Below, in pieces: positions 56,344 through 64,000 of a DNA stretch of 64,000 nucleotides (its first letter is position 1; the number at the start of each line of letters is the position of its first letter). The stretch is taken from assembly GCF_007741515.1 (NCBI RefSeq), contig NZ_CP036263.1, positions 4,017,178-4,081,177 on the forward strand, read 5' to 3'. Below the pieces are notes generated by a model. That model had not been told where the DNA came from, did not search any database, and saw only the letters and a program-made list of their open reading frames with translations. A program made the translations under genes and the position numbers. The DNA is from Adhaeretor mobilis (GTDB lineage: Bacteria > Planctomycetota > Planctomycetia > Pirellulales > Lacipirellulaceae).

Positions 56344-57123
56344 TTATTGCGGTGGGCGAATTTCGGAGATGTTCGTCAGGCTAATCTCATAACTGCGTTG
56401 CGGTGTAATGAGCTGTGGTGTTCCTGAGAGTATTGCGGCCCCTCGATCGGCATCGGCCTTAGTATCGAGGAAGGTGGCCTGATCGACGTCGGTGAGTGAG
56501 CCAACATGTCGGTACTCGCCGGTGCCGGTGCGGTCCGTCCGGTATATTTGCTTAGTACTTGTGGAGCGTGGCAAGTTGCTCAGCAGCGCAGAACTGCCTC
56601 CAGCCTCACCCACCAGCAACTGGCCGCCGGATTGGGCTGCGGGATCGACGCCGAACAGTTGACCGTCTTCTTCCCAAACCACACGGTACTTGTAGGCTCC
56701 CTGTTCGAGGTTGCCGGGCTCCTCATCCACGTCCGCGCTGGGATTCAAGTCGATATGCAGCTTAGGTTGGCTGTTGGAAACCGAAATGCGATCAACAATT
56801 CCTTGCACACGCTGGTTGTCGTCCGACAGGGCTTCGATATCGGCACCAATGAGATTGGTGGCGCTCGTGATATTCTGCCCAAGGAGCACTGCGTCAAGTG
56901 TCGCGGTGAGTTTATCAGTTGCACCTACCTCGCGAATCTGACCAATCTGCGCAATAAGCTCGTCATTCTCCAGCGGATTGAGTGGATCTTGATTCTGTAG
57001 TTCCGCGATCATGAGATCAAGAAAATCATCGATATCCAGATCGTTGAGCGAGTTGTTGTCACCGAACGGTTGGTCCGATGTTGCGCCAGTTAATGCGCTT
57101 GTGACGTTAGGAAGTTGTGCCAT
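56344..57123 (-). CDS. flgD: Hook-capping protein FlgD with inserted Fn3-like module
   Basis: 259 residues. The conserved FlgD N-terminus is clear (DDFLDLMIAELQNQDPLNPLENDELIAQIGQIREV). After a short VQGIVDRI strand, a module (about 141-230) of the same type as those in FlgE appears: YKYRVVWEEDG, LLSNLPRSTSTKQIYRTDRTG, and QATFLDTKADADRG. It then ends with a short beta tail (YEISLTNISEIRPP). FlgD caps the growing hook. The match to FlgE modules suggests a common origin or interaction. Confidence 0.88.
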   Translation of the reverse strand: MAQLPNVTSALTGATSDQPFGDNNSLNDLDIDDFLDLMIAELQNQDPLNPLENDELIAQIGQIREVGATDKLTATLDAVLLGQNITSATNLIGADIEALSDDNQRVQGIVDRISVSNSQPKLHIDLNPSADVDEEPGNLEQGAYKYRVVWEEDGQLFGVDPAAQSGGQLLVGEAGGSSALLSNLPRSTSTKQIYRTDRTGTGEYRHVGSLTDVDQATFLDTKADADRGAAILSGTPQLITPQRSYEISLTNISEIRPPQ

Positions 57124-57165
57124 TTTGCTCTCGATAATATGTGACTGGGTCTGTCTGTTTACTCT

Positions 57166-58629
57166 TTACACGCGGATGTCTAATCCCGCGTCGGTGGTAG
57201 CAGTTGTGGTTTCGCCGGAAGGCTCACTACCTGGGCTGGAGTTACTCACCGTAATGCCAGCGCGAGCGGGTGTTCTCCTCGGGTTCTGCGACTGGCGCTC
57301 ACCAGGTAGTTCGTGATCCGGCGATTGCTGACCGTCACGACGGACGTCGACGTCGAACTTCTCGACGCGGATATCTTGCTCTGCCAGTCGCTCGCGGAGG
57401 GCGGGCAAGTTATCAAGCAACAAGTTCTTCGCCGCGTTGGTTTCTGTTTCTAAGGAGGCAGTAAGCGAACCTTGCTGCACGCTCAATTCGATTCGCAGCA
57501 GGCCCAACTCGGGTGGAGCAAGTCGTACTTGAATCCGTCCGTCCCGCTGCTGTGCCGCCTTCAGAGCCCCGCTCACCCGACCGAGAAAGCGATTCTTATC
57601 AACTGTCGGTGTATCGCGAACATCGGATTCTGTCCCCGTTGCCTCCGTTACGCTGGGTGTTGTTGTCGTGCTAGAATTGAGCACCGCGGCAGGGTCTGCG
57701 CCTTGTGTGGAGTTATGCTGCGTAGATTGCGAAGCAGTGAGTTGTGTGCTGTCGATCTTTGCAGCCTCTAATTGGGCCTGGTTCTCAGCTTTCGTGGCGG
57801 CCGGCCCCACCTCTGCAACCTGTGCATTTTGGGTTGTCGAGGAAGCTCTCCGCGATCCGCGATCATGCCGATTGTGCGGCCCGTGCGAATTCAAGTCCTC
57901 CTCGTCCAGTGCTAGTTCTCCAATCACTTGATCGGGGTCAGAGGTATCGGTACCTGTATCGGTCGCTTCTTGTTGCGTTCCGCTCTCCTGATCGTGGCCT
58001 CGGGCATCGCCCTTGATCGTCTTATCAACTGCATCGCGACTTGACTCCGCGTTTGATCGCTCGTCAGAGTCGCCATTCGGACTCTGTTGGGCGGTTTCAC
58101 CTAAGGAGTTCTTCAGCTCAGCTTCGTTTTCTACTTTTGTACCGGCTGGTTGATCTCCTTCTTCGCCGCTGGCTAATTCTTGATTTTGGTTGACTGCGGA
58201 TTCTCCGTCAGCTACTTCTCCCAATAGTTCTGCGGAAGTTTCCGCATCCACCGATTGCTGGTTGGCGGCTACTTCTTCAGCGTCCTTCTGGTTGGCAGCG
58301 GCTTCTTCTGAAATCTCGACCTCGTCGCTGGAATCCTCGGCACTGGCAGCCTCCTCCTTGGATTCGGTCTCAGACTTGGGCTCACTAGCAGAGAATTCTT
58401 CCGTGGTATTCTCACCTGGGTCGCGATCTTCGGTGACTTCCGAAGATGCGCTGGCTGCTTCATCTGCAAGCGCTGTTTCCTCCTCGTCGGTAGCTCGCTC
58501 GGGCTGGGCACTAGTCGTAAGTGCCTGCTCAAACAAATCACCAAAGCCTCCGGGTCTGGGCGCATTGCCAACACTCGACGGGGTGGTCGGTGCGAGACTA
58601 ATCAGTGGATCAATCGAGGATGTAGACAT
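57166..58629 (-). CDS. fliK: Flagellar hook-length control protein FliK
   Basis: 487 residues. The first 300 are very acidic, rich in Glu, Asp, Ser, Ala and Gln, and low in complexity, as expected of the ruler part. The C-terminal domain (GRIQVRLAPPELGLLRIELSV, then NLPALRERLAEQDIRVEKFDV) is the Flg_hook family domain that contacts FlhB to switch export. A further tail of about 60 residues follows. It lies before flgD, in the usual order. Confidence 0.92.
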   Translation of the reverse strand: MSTSSIDPLISLAPTTPSSVGNAPRPGGFGDLFEQALTTSAQPERATDEEETALADEAASASSEVTEDRDPGENTTEEFSASEPKSETESKEEAASAEDSSDEVEISEEAAANQKDAEEVAANQQSVDAETSAELLGEVADGESAVNQNQELASGEEGDQPAGTKVENEAELKNSLGETAQQSPNGDSDERSNAESSRDAVDKTIKGDARGHDQESGTQQEATDTGTDTSDPDQVIGELALDEEDLNSHGPHNRHDRGSRRASSTTQNAQVAEVGPAATKAENQAQLEAAKIDSTQLTASQSTQHNSTQGADPAAVLNSSTTTTPSVTEATGTESDVRDTPTVDKNRFLGRVSGALKAAQQRDGRIQVRLAPPELGLLRIELSVQQGSLTASLETETNAAKNLLLDNLPALRERLAEQDIRVEKFDVDVRRDGQQSPDHELPGERQSQNPRRTPARAGITVSNSSPGSEPSGETTTATTDAGLDIRV

Positions 58630-58661
58630 TTCGGATATTAGATGTTCGTGTGGAAGCCCAC

Positions 58662-59351
58662 TTAGTTGTCGTCTTGCTGCAGCTTGCGAAGATCGCCAAG
58701 TTTGTCGTCGATGTACTGTTTGGTTTCCCCGCCGGCGAGCATTTCTTGGGTTATGCGATAGAGAATATCGATGTCTTCATCGGTACCCACAAACGTTTGC
58801 AGGATGGTTTGCTGTTTTCGCTTAGCCATGCTGGAAAGAATCTTGATAACGAGGTCAATTTCTCCTTCGTCAATCATCTCTTTGATGATTGGTTTCGACT
58901 GTTTGCTGGGAATCATCATCTCGATCGCTTCACGACCTTTGCGTACCGACTCCGTCATGAGCGATTCACGTTGCCTTTTTAGCTCTGCTTCGACTTCTCC
59001 GGCCAGCTGGTTGTAGCGTCCAGTGGCCGCATTGAGCTTCTTGAAGTCGTAATCGAATGTGGCCAACGACTCTGAAAGTTCTTTCTGTTTCGCGTCGAAC
59101 TGCAAAGTCGCTATGCGGAGCTGCTCTTGTTGTTGCTCGTAGGACATTTGCTCCTCAGGCACGACGGTCTCTGGCCGCTCCTGGGCGTGCTCGATAGCGT
59201 TGAGATCGACATCGTGCAACACGGCCAAGACTTGCAGCATGCGTTCGTCATCGAGCTTGCCGGTCTGGCGCAGATAGCCATACCCGAGAACGCCGGTGAT
59301 GACTGTGGCAACTGACAGATAGCCGATGAGTGGGAACAGGATACGAATCAT
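58662..59351 (-). CDS. MotE-like coiled-coil flagellar protein
   Basis: 229 residues. A single N-terminal helix (FPLIGYLSVATVITGVLGYGYL) is followed by a long coiled coil (QQQEQLRIATLQFDAKQKEL) and a C-terminal domain resembling the MgtE N-terminal/FliG-like fold (VRKGREAIEMMIPSKQSKPI and ILSSMAKRKQQTILQTFV). This is the layout of MotE, a periplasmic chaperone of the stator protein MotC in alphaproteobacteria. Its start overlaps the fliJ stop by four bases (ATGA). Confidence 0.65.
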   Translation of the reverse strand: MIRILFPLIGYLSVATVITGVLGYGYLRQTGKLDDERMLQVLAVLHDVDLNAIEHAQERPETVVPEEQMSYEQQQEQLRIATLQFDAKQKELSESLATFDYDFKKLNAATGRYNQLAGEVEAELKRQRESLMTESVRKGREAIEMMIPSKQSKPIIKEMIDEGEIDLVIKILSSMAKRKQQTILQTFVGTDEDIDILYRITQEMLAGGETKQYIDDKLGDLRKLQQDDN

Positions 59352-59797
59352 GAGAACGCACCTCCGTGGCGACGTAGGCCAATTTCGTCTAGTACCTTGG
59401 CTTCGTCCCGCTGTCGCTCGAGCCGGTGCTCACCATGCCGGCGCTCGTCTAACTTGTCGAGCACTCGCACTTCGCGATCCGCTTCGACCAATGCTTCACG
59501 ACGACGCTCGATCTCTTCATTGAGGGTACTTGCCTGCTGACTCATGACTTGCAGCTGTGATTCCAGTGATGCTTGGTAACGCTGTGACTCTAGGAGCTGT
59601 GTGGTGTTCATGTTCCCGCTCTCAACAATCCCTCGCTGGTGGCTGCGCAGTTCGACGATTTCCTGATCGATCTCGCTGCGACGATCCGCGAGGATTTGCT
59701 CCGCGCGAAACGCTTCCGCAAGTTTCAGGCTGCGCTCATCACGATGGCGCTGGCGAAGCTTTCGCAAGGTTTCAAGTTGGAATTGGTAACGAGCCAT
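59348..59797 (-). CDS. fliJ: FliJ-like flagellar export chaperone
   Basis: 149 residues, all-helical with a heptad pattern (YQFQLETLRKLRQRHRDERSLKLAEA), no membrane segment. FliJ is the central stalk of the FliI ATPase ring and binds export chaperones. It is identified from position, size and coiled-coil character rather than unique motifs. It overlaps the MotE-like start. Confidence 0.82.
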   Translation of the reverse strand: MARYQFQLETLRKLRQRHRDERSLKLAEAFRAEQILADRRSEIDQEIVELRSHQRGIVESGNMNTTQLLESQRYQASLESQLQVMSQQASTLNEEIERRREALVEADREVRVLDKLDERRHGEHRLERQRDEAKVLDEIGLRRHGGAFS

Positions 59798-59823
59798 GAT
59801 CTAGTGATAGAGAGTAGCGGCGA

Positions 59824-61182
59824 TTAGGCAGCAGGGTTCTCAAGGGTTTCCGTTGGGAAATCTGGGGCTACTGGGTTAACTGAAACTTGCGCAGCCAGCT
59901 GAACTAACTGCTGCTGAGCATCCGCAAGCGTGTACTGCTCGCCAATTTGTTGGCAGAGGAATGCATTGATTGAATCACGCATCGCCACGGCAGCATCGAG
60001 CCGCGGATTGGCACCTTTGCGATAGGCACCAATCGTCACCAAGTCCTCGTTCTCAGCGTAGACAGCCAACAGTTCGCGGATGATTTGCGCGGCCTGCTTC
60101 CCTTCTGGAGTGGACAGCTCGTTCATCAAGCGGCTAATGCTGCCAAGCACGTTGATCGCCGGGTAGTGGCCGCGTTCGGCCAATTTGCGTGAAAGCCAGA
60201 CATGTCCGTCCAGTAGCCCACGCATGGCATCGGCGATCGGTTCATTCTCGTCGTCGCCTTCGACAAGCACGGTATAAAAGGCGGTGATGCTACCAGTAGA
60301 GGACCTACCCGCCCGCTCCACCAGCTTAGGTAGGATAGCGAATGTCGATGGCGGAAATCCGCGCGTGGCGGGGGGCTCGCCGGCGGCAAGTCCGATCTCG
60401 CGTTGAGCGAGGGCAAAACGCGTGACCGAGTCCATAATCAGCAGGACGTTCTTTCCTTGGTCGCGAAAGTACTCAGCAATGGTTGTGGCTGCGTAGGCAG
60501 CTTGCACGCGGAGCAGGGCAGGCTCGTTGCTGGTAGCAGCGACGACTACACTGCGGGCCAAACCCTCAGGACCAAGCTCGCGTTGAATGAATTCATTGAC
60601 TTCGCGGCCACGCTCGCCTATCAGGGCGACCACCGTGACATCGGCTTCGGTATGCTTGGCCATTGTGCCCATGAGCACACTCTTGCCAACGCCCGAACCG
60701 GCAAAGATACCCAAGCGTTGTCCTTGCCCGGCGGTGAGCATTCCGTCAATTGCCTTCACGCCGGTTCCCAGTGGTGTATCAATTCGCACGCGCTCGGTTG
60801 GCACTAGCGGAGGCGCTTCCAGTGGCAGTCGCTGGCGAAGCATGGGTTGAGGGCGACCATCGATGCAGCGGCCGCGGGCGTCAACAACTCTTCCGAGTAG
60901 TCCGTCTCCGACTTTGAGGGTGCGCGACGTGCGCACAAGTTTCACTCGACTACCACGACGAATGCCTTCGAGGTTGCTCAATGGCATGACAAGTGTGTGA
61001 TTCTCTCGAAACCCAACGACTTCTGCTTCAACTTGCTCGCCTGCCTGGCGATCGATGCTCACCAACGCGCCAACGGGAACGGGGAAATCAGCGACTGCCG
61101 CGGTCAAGCCGATCGTTTGAACAACGCTACCGGTCAAGCCGGAGAGCATGGCGTCATTGACGTGTTGGGGAAGGGAGTTCAC
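59824..61182 (-). CDS. fliI: Flagellum-specific ATPase FliI
   Basis: 452 residues. Walker A is GIFAGSGVGKSVLMG (around residue 160), Walker B is VLLIMDSVTRFA, and GERGREVNEFIQ is the family motif after it. The C-terminal segment (YRKGANPRLDAAVAM) is typical. FliI powers delivery of export substrates to the gate and resembles the F1-ATPase beta subunit. Placed between fliH and fliJ. Confidence 0.97.
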   Translation of the reverse strand: MNSLPQHVNDAMLSGLTGSVVQTIGLTAAVADFPVPVGALVSIDRQAGEQVEAEVVGFRENHTLVMPLSNLEGIRRGSRVKLVRTSRTLKVGDGLLGRVVDARGRCIDGRPQPMLRQRLPLEAPPLVPTERVRIDTPLGTGVKAIDGMLTAGQGQRLGIFAGSGVGKSVLMGTMAKHTEADVTVVALIGERGREVNEFIQRELGPEGLARSVVVAATSNEPALLRVQAAYAATTIAEYFRDQGKNVLLIMDSVTRFALAQREIGLAAGEPPATRGFPPSTFAILPKLVERAGRSSTGSITAFYTVLVEGDDENEPIADAMRGLLDGHVWLSRKLAERGHYPAINVLGSISRLMNELSTPEGKQAAQIIRELLAVYAENEDLVTIGAYRKGANPRLDAAVAMRDSINAFLCQQIGEQYTLADAQQQLVQLAAQVSVNPVAPDFPTETLENPAA

Positions 61183-61206
61183 TGGGGGCTTCGCTTTCAG
61201 GCTCTG

Positions 61207-61872
61207 CTAGCTGAGTTCTTGTTGAATGCGATCGAGTTGCGTTTCTAGTTGTTGATCGATGGAACCGAACGACGTTTCGACACGGCAACCACTCAGGGTG
61301 ATCGACTCGTCTGGCTCGATTTTTGCGTTTGCTAACGGATTGAATGTGGCGGCGAGCTGTTCGACTTGCTTCGCGATGGTCGCATGATCTTGGGGATGCA
61401 GGCGGATAGTCAGCTCGCTACTACCGGCGGCCAATTCCAAGGCTTCGCGCATCCACTCGATACTTATTTCAGGGCGTTTGGCGATTTCTGCGCGAACGAT
61501 TCGGCCTGCAATAGCTGCGGAAAGCCCCACTGCCGAGGATTCCCAATGCTGTAGCCACTCCTGTCGCGACTCTTCAATTTGCTGAACTGCCCCTTGGAGA
61601 GCCGGCTCGAGCGTTTTCATCTGCTGGGCGACCTTCTGATCGAGCACACGCTCGATGGCAGCTTCCGCCGCGGCGCGACCTTGGGCTTCTGCTTGAGTGC
61701 GAATTTGCTTTGCTTCTTGTTGAGCCTGCTTGATAATTTCGGCAGCTCTCGCTCGCACATCCGTGAGCAACGACTCCGCTTGCCCCGCCATGTCGGTCAG
61801 GTTGTACGCCACCCCCGTCAGGCGCGAACCGTCGGGCGTTTGCTGATACTCACGTTTAATAATGGTGGCCAT
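61207..61872 (-). CDS. fliH: Flagellar export ATPase regulator FliH
   Basis: 221 residues from the ATG at 61872 (the frame runs on into fliG, which rules out the longer start). A coiled-coil section is rich in Ala, Glu and Gln (IIKQAQQEAKQIRTQAEAQ). The C-terminal domain (AAIAGRIVRAEIAKRPEISIEWMREAL, and SGCRVETSFGSIDQQLETQ) fits the FliH/SctL/V-ATPase E-type fold. It links FliI to FliN at the switch. Confidence 0.9.
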   Translation of the reverse strand: MATIIKREYQQTPDGSRLTGVAYNLTDMAGQAESLLTDVRARAAEIIKQAQQEAKQIRTQAEAQGRAAAEAAIERVLDQKVAQQMKTLEPALQGAVQQIEESRQEWLQHWESSAVGLSAAIAGRIVRAEIAKRPEISIEWMREALELAAGSSELTIRLHPQDHATIAKQVEQLAATFNPLANAKIEPDESITLSGCRVETSFGSIDQQLETQLDRIQQELS

Positions 61873-61909
61873 GCGTATTGTTTCTGCAAGCAAGCTCAGG
61901 AAGACAATC

Positions 61910-63112
61910 TCAGGATGTAAGTGCACCGTCGAGCAGTCCTGCTCGGTTGGCGATTTCCAGGAGCGACTGTGTGGCTTGGAAAATGGTTTCTTCCTTAGCT
62001 GGCTTACTGCTGTGTAGTTGCTTCCGCAAGCGTTTTGCTTCACGCCGAGGAATGCCACTGGTGAGCCGACGGAACCGATGTTCGCTAGTTGTCCCCAAAT
62101 AAATTTGCACCGCCTGCGGGTTGGCAACAGCAAGCAGGGCCTGCAGAGAACGATCGTCGAGGGCTTCCAGCAGGGCTACATCGTAGAAGCTAGTTGACTT
62201 GCTGACTTCTTCGTCAGGGCCGGTATCTTCGACAATCGCCTCCTCCTGCTCCAAAGGCATGGAGGCTATGGACGCAGGGGTAGGGGACGTAGAATTTACA
62301 GACACTGGCTCTGGGGAGAACAATTCTTGTAGAGGCGCGCCCGGAGCGTCAGCGACGGAAGGTTCGTTTGTTAGTGCAGCCACCATCGTAGGATCGCGGC
62401 GTTGGAGCGAATCGAGAATGATGGCTCGTTCGGATTCCGACGCTTGCTGCAGAATCCGTTTAGCAAGTTGGCTGCCGGACTGGAAATACTCTTGGTGGCG
62501 CCTGCGTTGGAGCAACCGCTCAGCGAGTTGCGTTTCCAACTCTTCGACCGCTTCGTCGACTGCTGGGTACGAGTAAACCAATCGTTCTACGACTAGCGAT
62601 TTCGTCGAAGTCGGCAAATGGGCGAGTGTCTCAGCCGCTTTAGTCTCGCTCAATCGTGAAAGCACCAGGGCAACCGCTTGAGGATGCTCGTCACGAAGCA
62701 ATTCAGCAAGATCATGCCCACTGGCGGAGGCGAGCAATTCTGTTCTTTGGGCCAGGTCGATCACGTCACATGCGGAGGCGGTCTGCTGCTCGTTCGACAA
62801 TTGCTGTTGCTCTTCGTACTGGTCGAGCAACTCGATTTGCCGTTGGAGCGACTCGTCGATTTCCACCGCCACATTGTCGGAAATGCGAGAGAAATCCTCG
62901 TCCTGCTTCTGCGACTGAATGTCTTGAAACTGCTGGAGCACGTCTTGCTGCTCTTCGGGATCGATCTCGCCTAGACGATCGACCAACTCGCTGACTCGAG
63001 CCGCTTCGTGCAGAGGCAATTCAGCAAGTAACTGCTCAGCCAACGGACCGTCCACGCTGGCCACGAGGATGGCAACTTTTCGCAGATTGTCGGGGCGTTG
63101 GTAGGGTGACAT
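61910..63112 (-). CDS. fliG: Flagellar motor switch protein FliG with enlarged linker
   Basis: 400 residues, about 65 longer than usual. The N-terminal domain binds FliF (RKVAILVASVDGPLAEQLLAEL). The middle domain has the EHPQ motif at 142-145 (LLRDEHPQAVALVLSRL). An unstructured stretch rich in Ser, Pro, Glu and Thr (about 250-308) precedes the C-terminal torque domain (LLEALDDRSLQALLAVAN and LEIANRAGLLDG), where charged residues meet MotA. The added linker is specific to this gene. Confidence 0.92.
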   Translation of the reverse strand: MSPYQRPDNLRKVAILVASVDGPLAEQLLAELPLHEAARVSELVDRLGEIDPEEQQDVLQQFQDIQSQKQDEDFSRISDNVAVEIDESLQRQIELLDQYEEQQQLSNEQQTASACDVIDLAQRTELLASASGHDLAELLRDEHPQAVALVLSRLSETKAAETLAHLPTSTKSLVVERLVYSYPAVDEAVEELETQLAERLLQRRRHQEYFQSGSQLAKRILQQASESERAIILDSLQRRDPTMVAALTNEPSVADAPGAPLQELFSPEPVSVNSTSPTPASIASMPLEQEEAIVEDTGPDEEVSKSTSFYDVALLEALDDRSLQALLAVANPQAVQIYLGTTSEHRFRRLTSGIPRREAKRLRKQLHSSKPAKEETIFQATQSLLEIANRAGLLDGALTS

Positions 63113-63154
63113 GTTCGTTTGGTTCTAAGTGTGTTGAACTATGTGTACTGGCGG

Positions 63155-64000
63155 TTAGCCGGCGTTTGCAATCCAGGTTCGTAAGATGGCGGCGGCCGCG
63201 TCGGGGTCTTCTTTGACGATTTCCGTGAGATCGTCTCGCAAGTTCGACCCCTTCTTGAGCTTCAACTTGGGCCGTCGCTCTTCAGCGGTTTCCTTAGGTT
63301 CCGCTGCTTCAGCGACTGCGTTCTCTTCTAGTGCAATGTCGGCAGCGGCAATCGTGACTGGCGGTTCAGATTTAGGAATCGACTTAACCATGGAACGCAA
63401 CATCACTAGCCCAACGAGTGCGAAGCAGGCGGTAAGTAGCGTGTTCAAGTGACTGCTCGCCCAGAACAGGCCTTCCGTAGCCATGGAAGGTGCTTCGATG
63501 GGGTCGGGCGTGAGCGACGGGAGAAATGTCACCTCGACATCGGAATAATTTTCCTGGGCAACACGTTTTGGCAGCAACTTGGAGACGCTCGTCTTGATCT
63601 TGCGGGCTGTGTCTTCTTCAATCTTAGTAAGCAAGTCGGCCGGTGGTTGATCTTCTGGTGCAGCGTCAGGATTTTTCTGTCGCCACACACGGTCGAGGTA
63701 ATCCATCGGTACAGAGATCGATGCCTGCACGTTGGTGGGAGTGAGTCCGCTTTCGCTGAGGACTTTTTCCGAGGTGGGCACAAAGGAGCTAGTGTCTGAG
63801 TCCTGCGTCTCTGTTTTGCTGACGATTTTAGCAGTTTCTTCATCCGGTGCGGCACGACCAGGGCCTTGAGCGGTGATGCCGGGCTGCTGTCCTCCCTCGA
63901 TGCGCTGATTGCTGATTTCTTCTTTTTGGATGCGTTCATGCAGCGCGACCGCTTCACCCTGCGAAGAGAGAGTACGTTCCTCAAGCGTTAGCGTCTTGTC
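63155..64000 (-). CDS. fliF: MS-ring protein FliF, C-terminal part (cut by window edge)
   Basis: 281 residues remain in the window; the frame is open to the edge, and the internal GTG near 63781 is not a real start. A periplasmic domain (LTPTNVQASISVPMDYLDRVW) leads to a membrane helix (LNTLLTACFALVGLVMLRSMV) and a cytoplasmic tail. The tail ends in LRDDLTEIVKEDPDAAAAILRTW, the FliG-binding segment. FliF forms the ring that houses the export gate. It is followed 42 bp later by fliG, the usual order. Confidence 0.93.
   Translation of the reverse strand, partial: DKTLTLEERTLSSQGEAVALHERIQKEEISNQRIEGGQQPGITAQGPGRAAPDEETAKIVSKTETQDSDTSSFVPTSEKVLSESGLTPTNVQASISVPMDYLDRVWRQKNPDAAPEDQPPADLLTKIEEDTARKIKTSVSKLLPKRVAQENYSDVEVTFLPSLTPDPIEAPSMATEGLFWASSHLNTLLTACFALVGLVMLRSMVKSIPKSEPPVTIAAADIALEENAVAEAAEPKETAEERRPKLKLKKGSNLRDDLTEIVKEDPDAAAAILRTWIANAG

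Noticed and set aside
46235-64000. Injectisome (type III secretion) instead of flagellum
   Set aside because: The presence of hook genes (flgD, flgE, fliK), stator genes (motA, motB) and flbD shows it is flagellar.

Overview
The window is almost certainly from a planctomycete of the order Pirellulales. The pointers are a secreted giant protein with the planctomycete LEPRRLL-type N-terminal sorting motif, dockerin-like and PEP-CTERM surface proteins, KDO synthesis (kdsA), many periplasmic TPR proteins, and ExbB and von Willebrand proteins of planctomycete style. No rRNA, tRNA, CRISPR array, prophage or transposase gene was recognised. Both edges cut genes: a metallopeptidase-like gene on the left and fliF on the right.

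Left part (1-22 kb): mostly envelope and surface proteins. These are a HEXXH peptidase-like protein with a lectin-like C-terminus, an alpha/beta-hydrolase-like protein whose nucleophile serine is replaced by glycine, a 1560-residue beta-helix surface protein with DNA-level tandem repeats, a secreted protein of unknown function, a vWA protein, a secreted hydrolase, a PEP-CTERM protein, and kdsA translationally coupled to a lipoprotein with a degenerate transglutaminase-like domain. A second vWA protein follows. Between kdsA and this gene lies a gene-free stretch ending in a strong structured terminator on the opposite strand.

Middle (22-46 kb): a two-gene unit pairs an iron/2-oxoglutarate enzyme of the SyrB2 (chlorinating enzyme) type, with WHQA in place of the usual HxD iron-binding motif, with a short-chain dehydrogenase. 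Then come galK, the translation cluster rpmE-prfA-prmC, a DUF4261 protein, a YhaM-like nuclease, a desaturase plus metallo-beta-lactamase-fold pair, an EamA half-transporter, a PlsC-like acyltransferase, xerD, a five-gene TPR/TPR/ExbB/ExbD/ExbD operon, two related membrane-anchored proteins, and a sulfotransferase. Five intergenic sites here and in the flagellar region carry inverted pairs of one dispersed repeat family; one pair has perfect 28-bp arms.

Right part (46-64 kb): a long leftward flagellar block, in transcription order fliF, fliG, fliH, fliI, fliJ, a motE-like gene, fliK, flgD, flgE, flbD, motA, motB, fliL, fliN, fliO, fliP, fliQ, fliR, flhB. It encodes the MS-ring, switch, export ATPase complex, hook, stator and export gate. 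It lacks fliM at its usual place between fliL and fliN. FlgD and FlgE share an inserted Fn3-like module, FliG has a long linker, and FlhB has NPTE where NPTH is usual.

Strongest leads: the halogenase-like gene with its dehydrogenase partner, the shared module in hook and hook cap, the structured RNA near 20.3 kb, and the dispersed inverted-repeat family.
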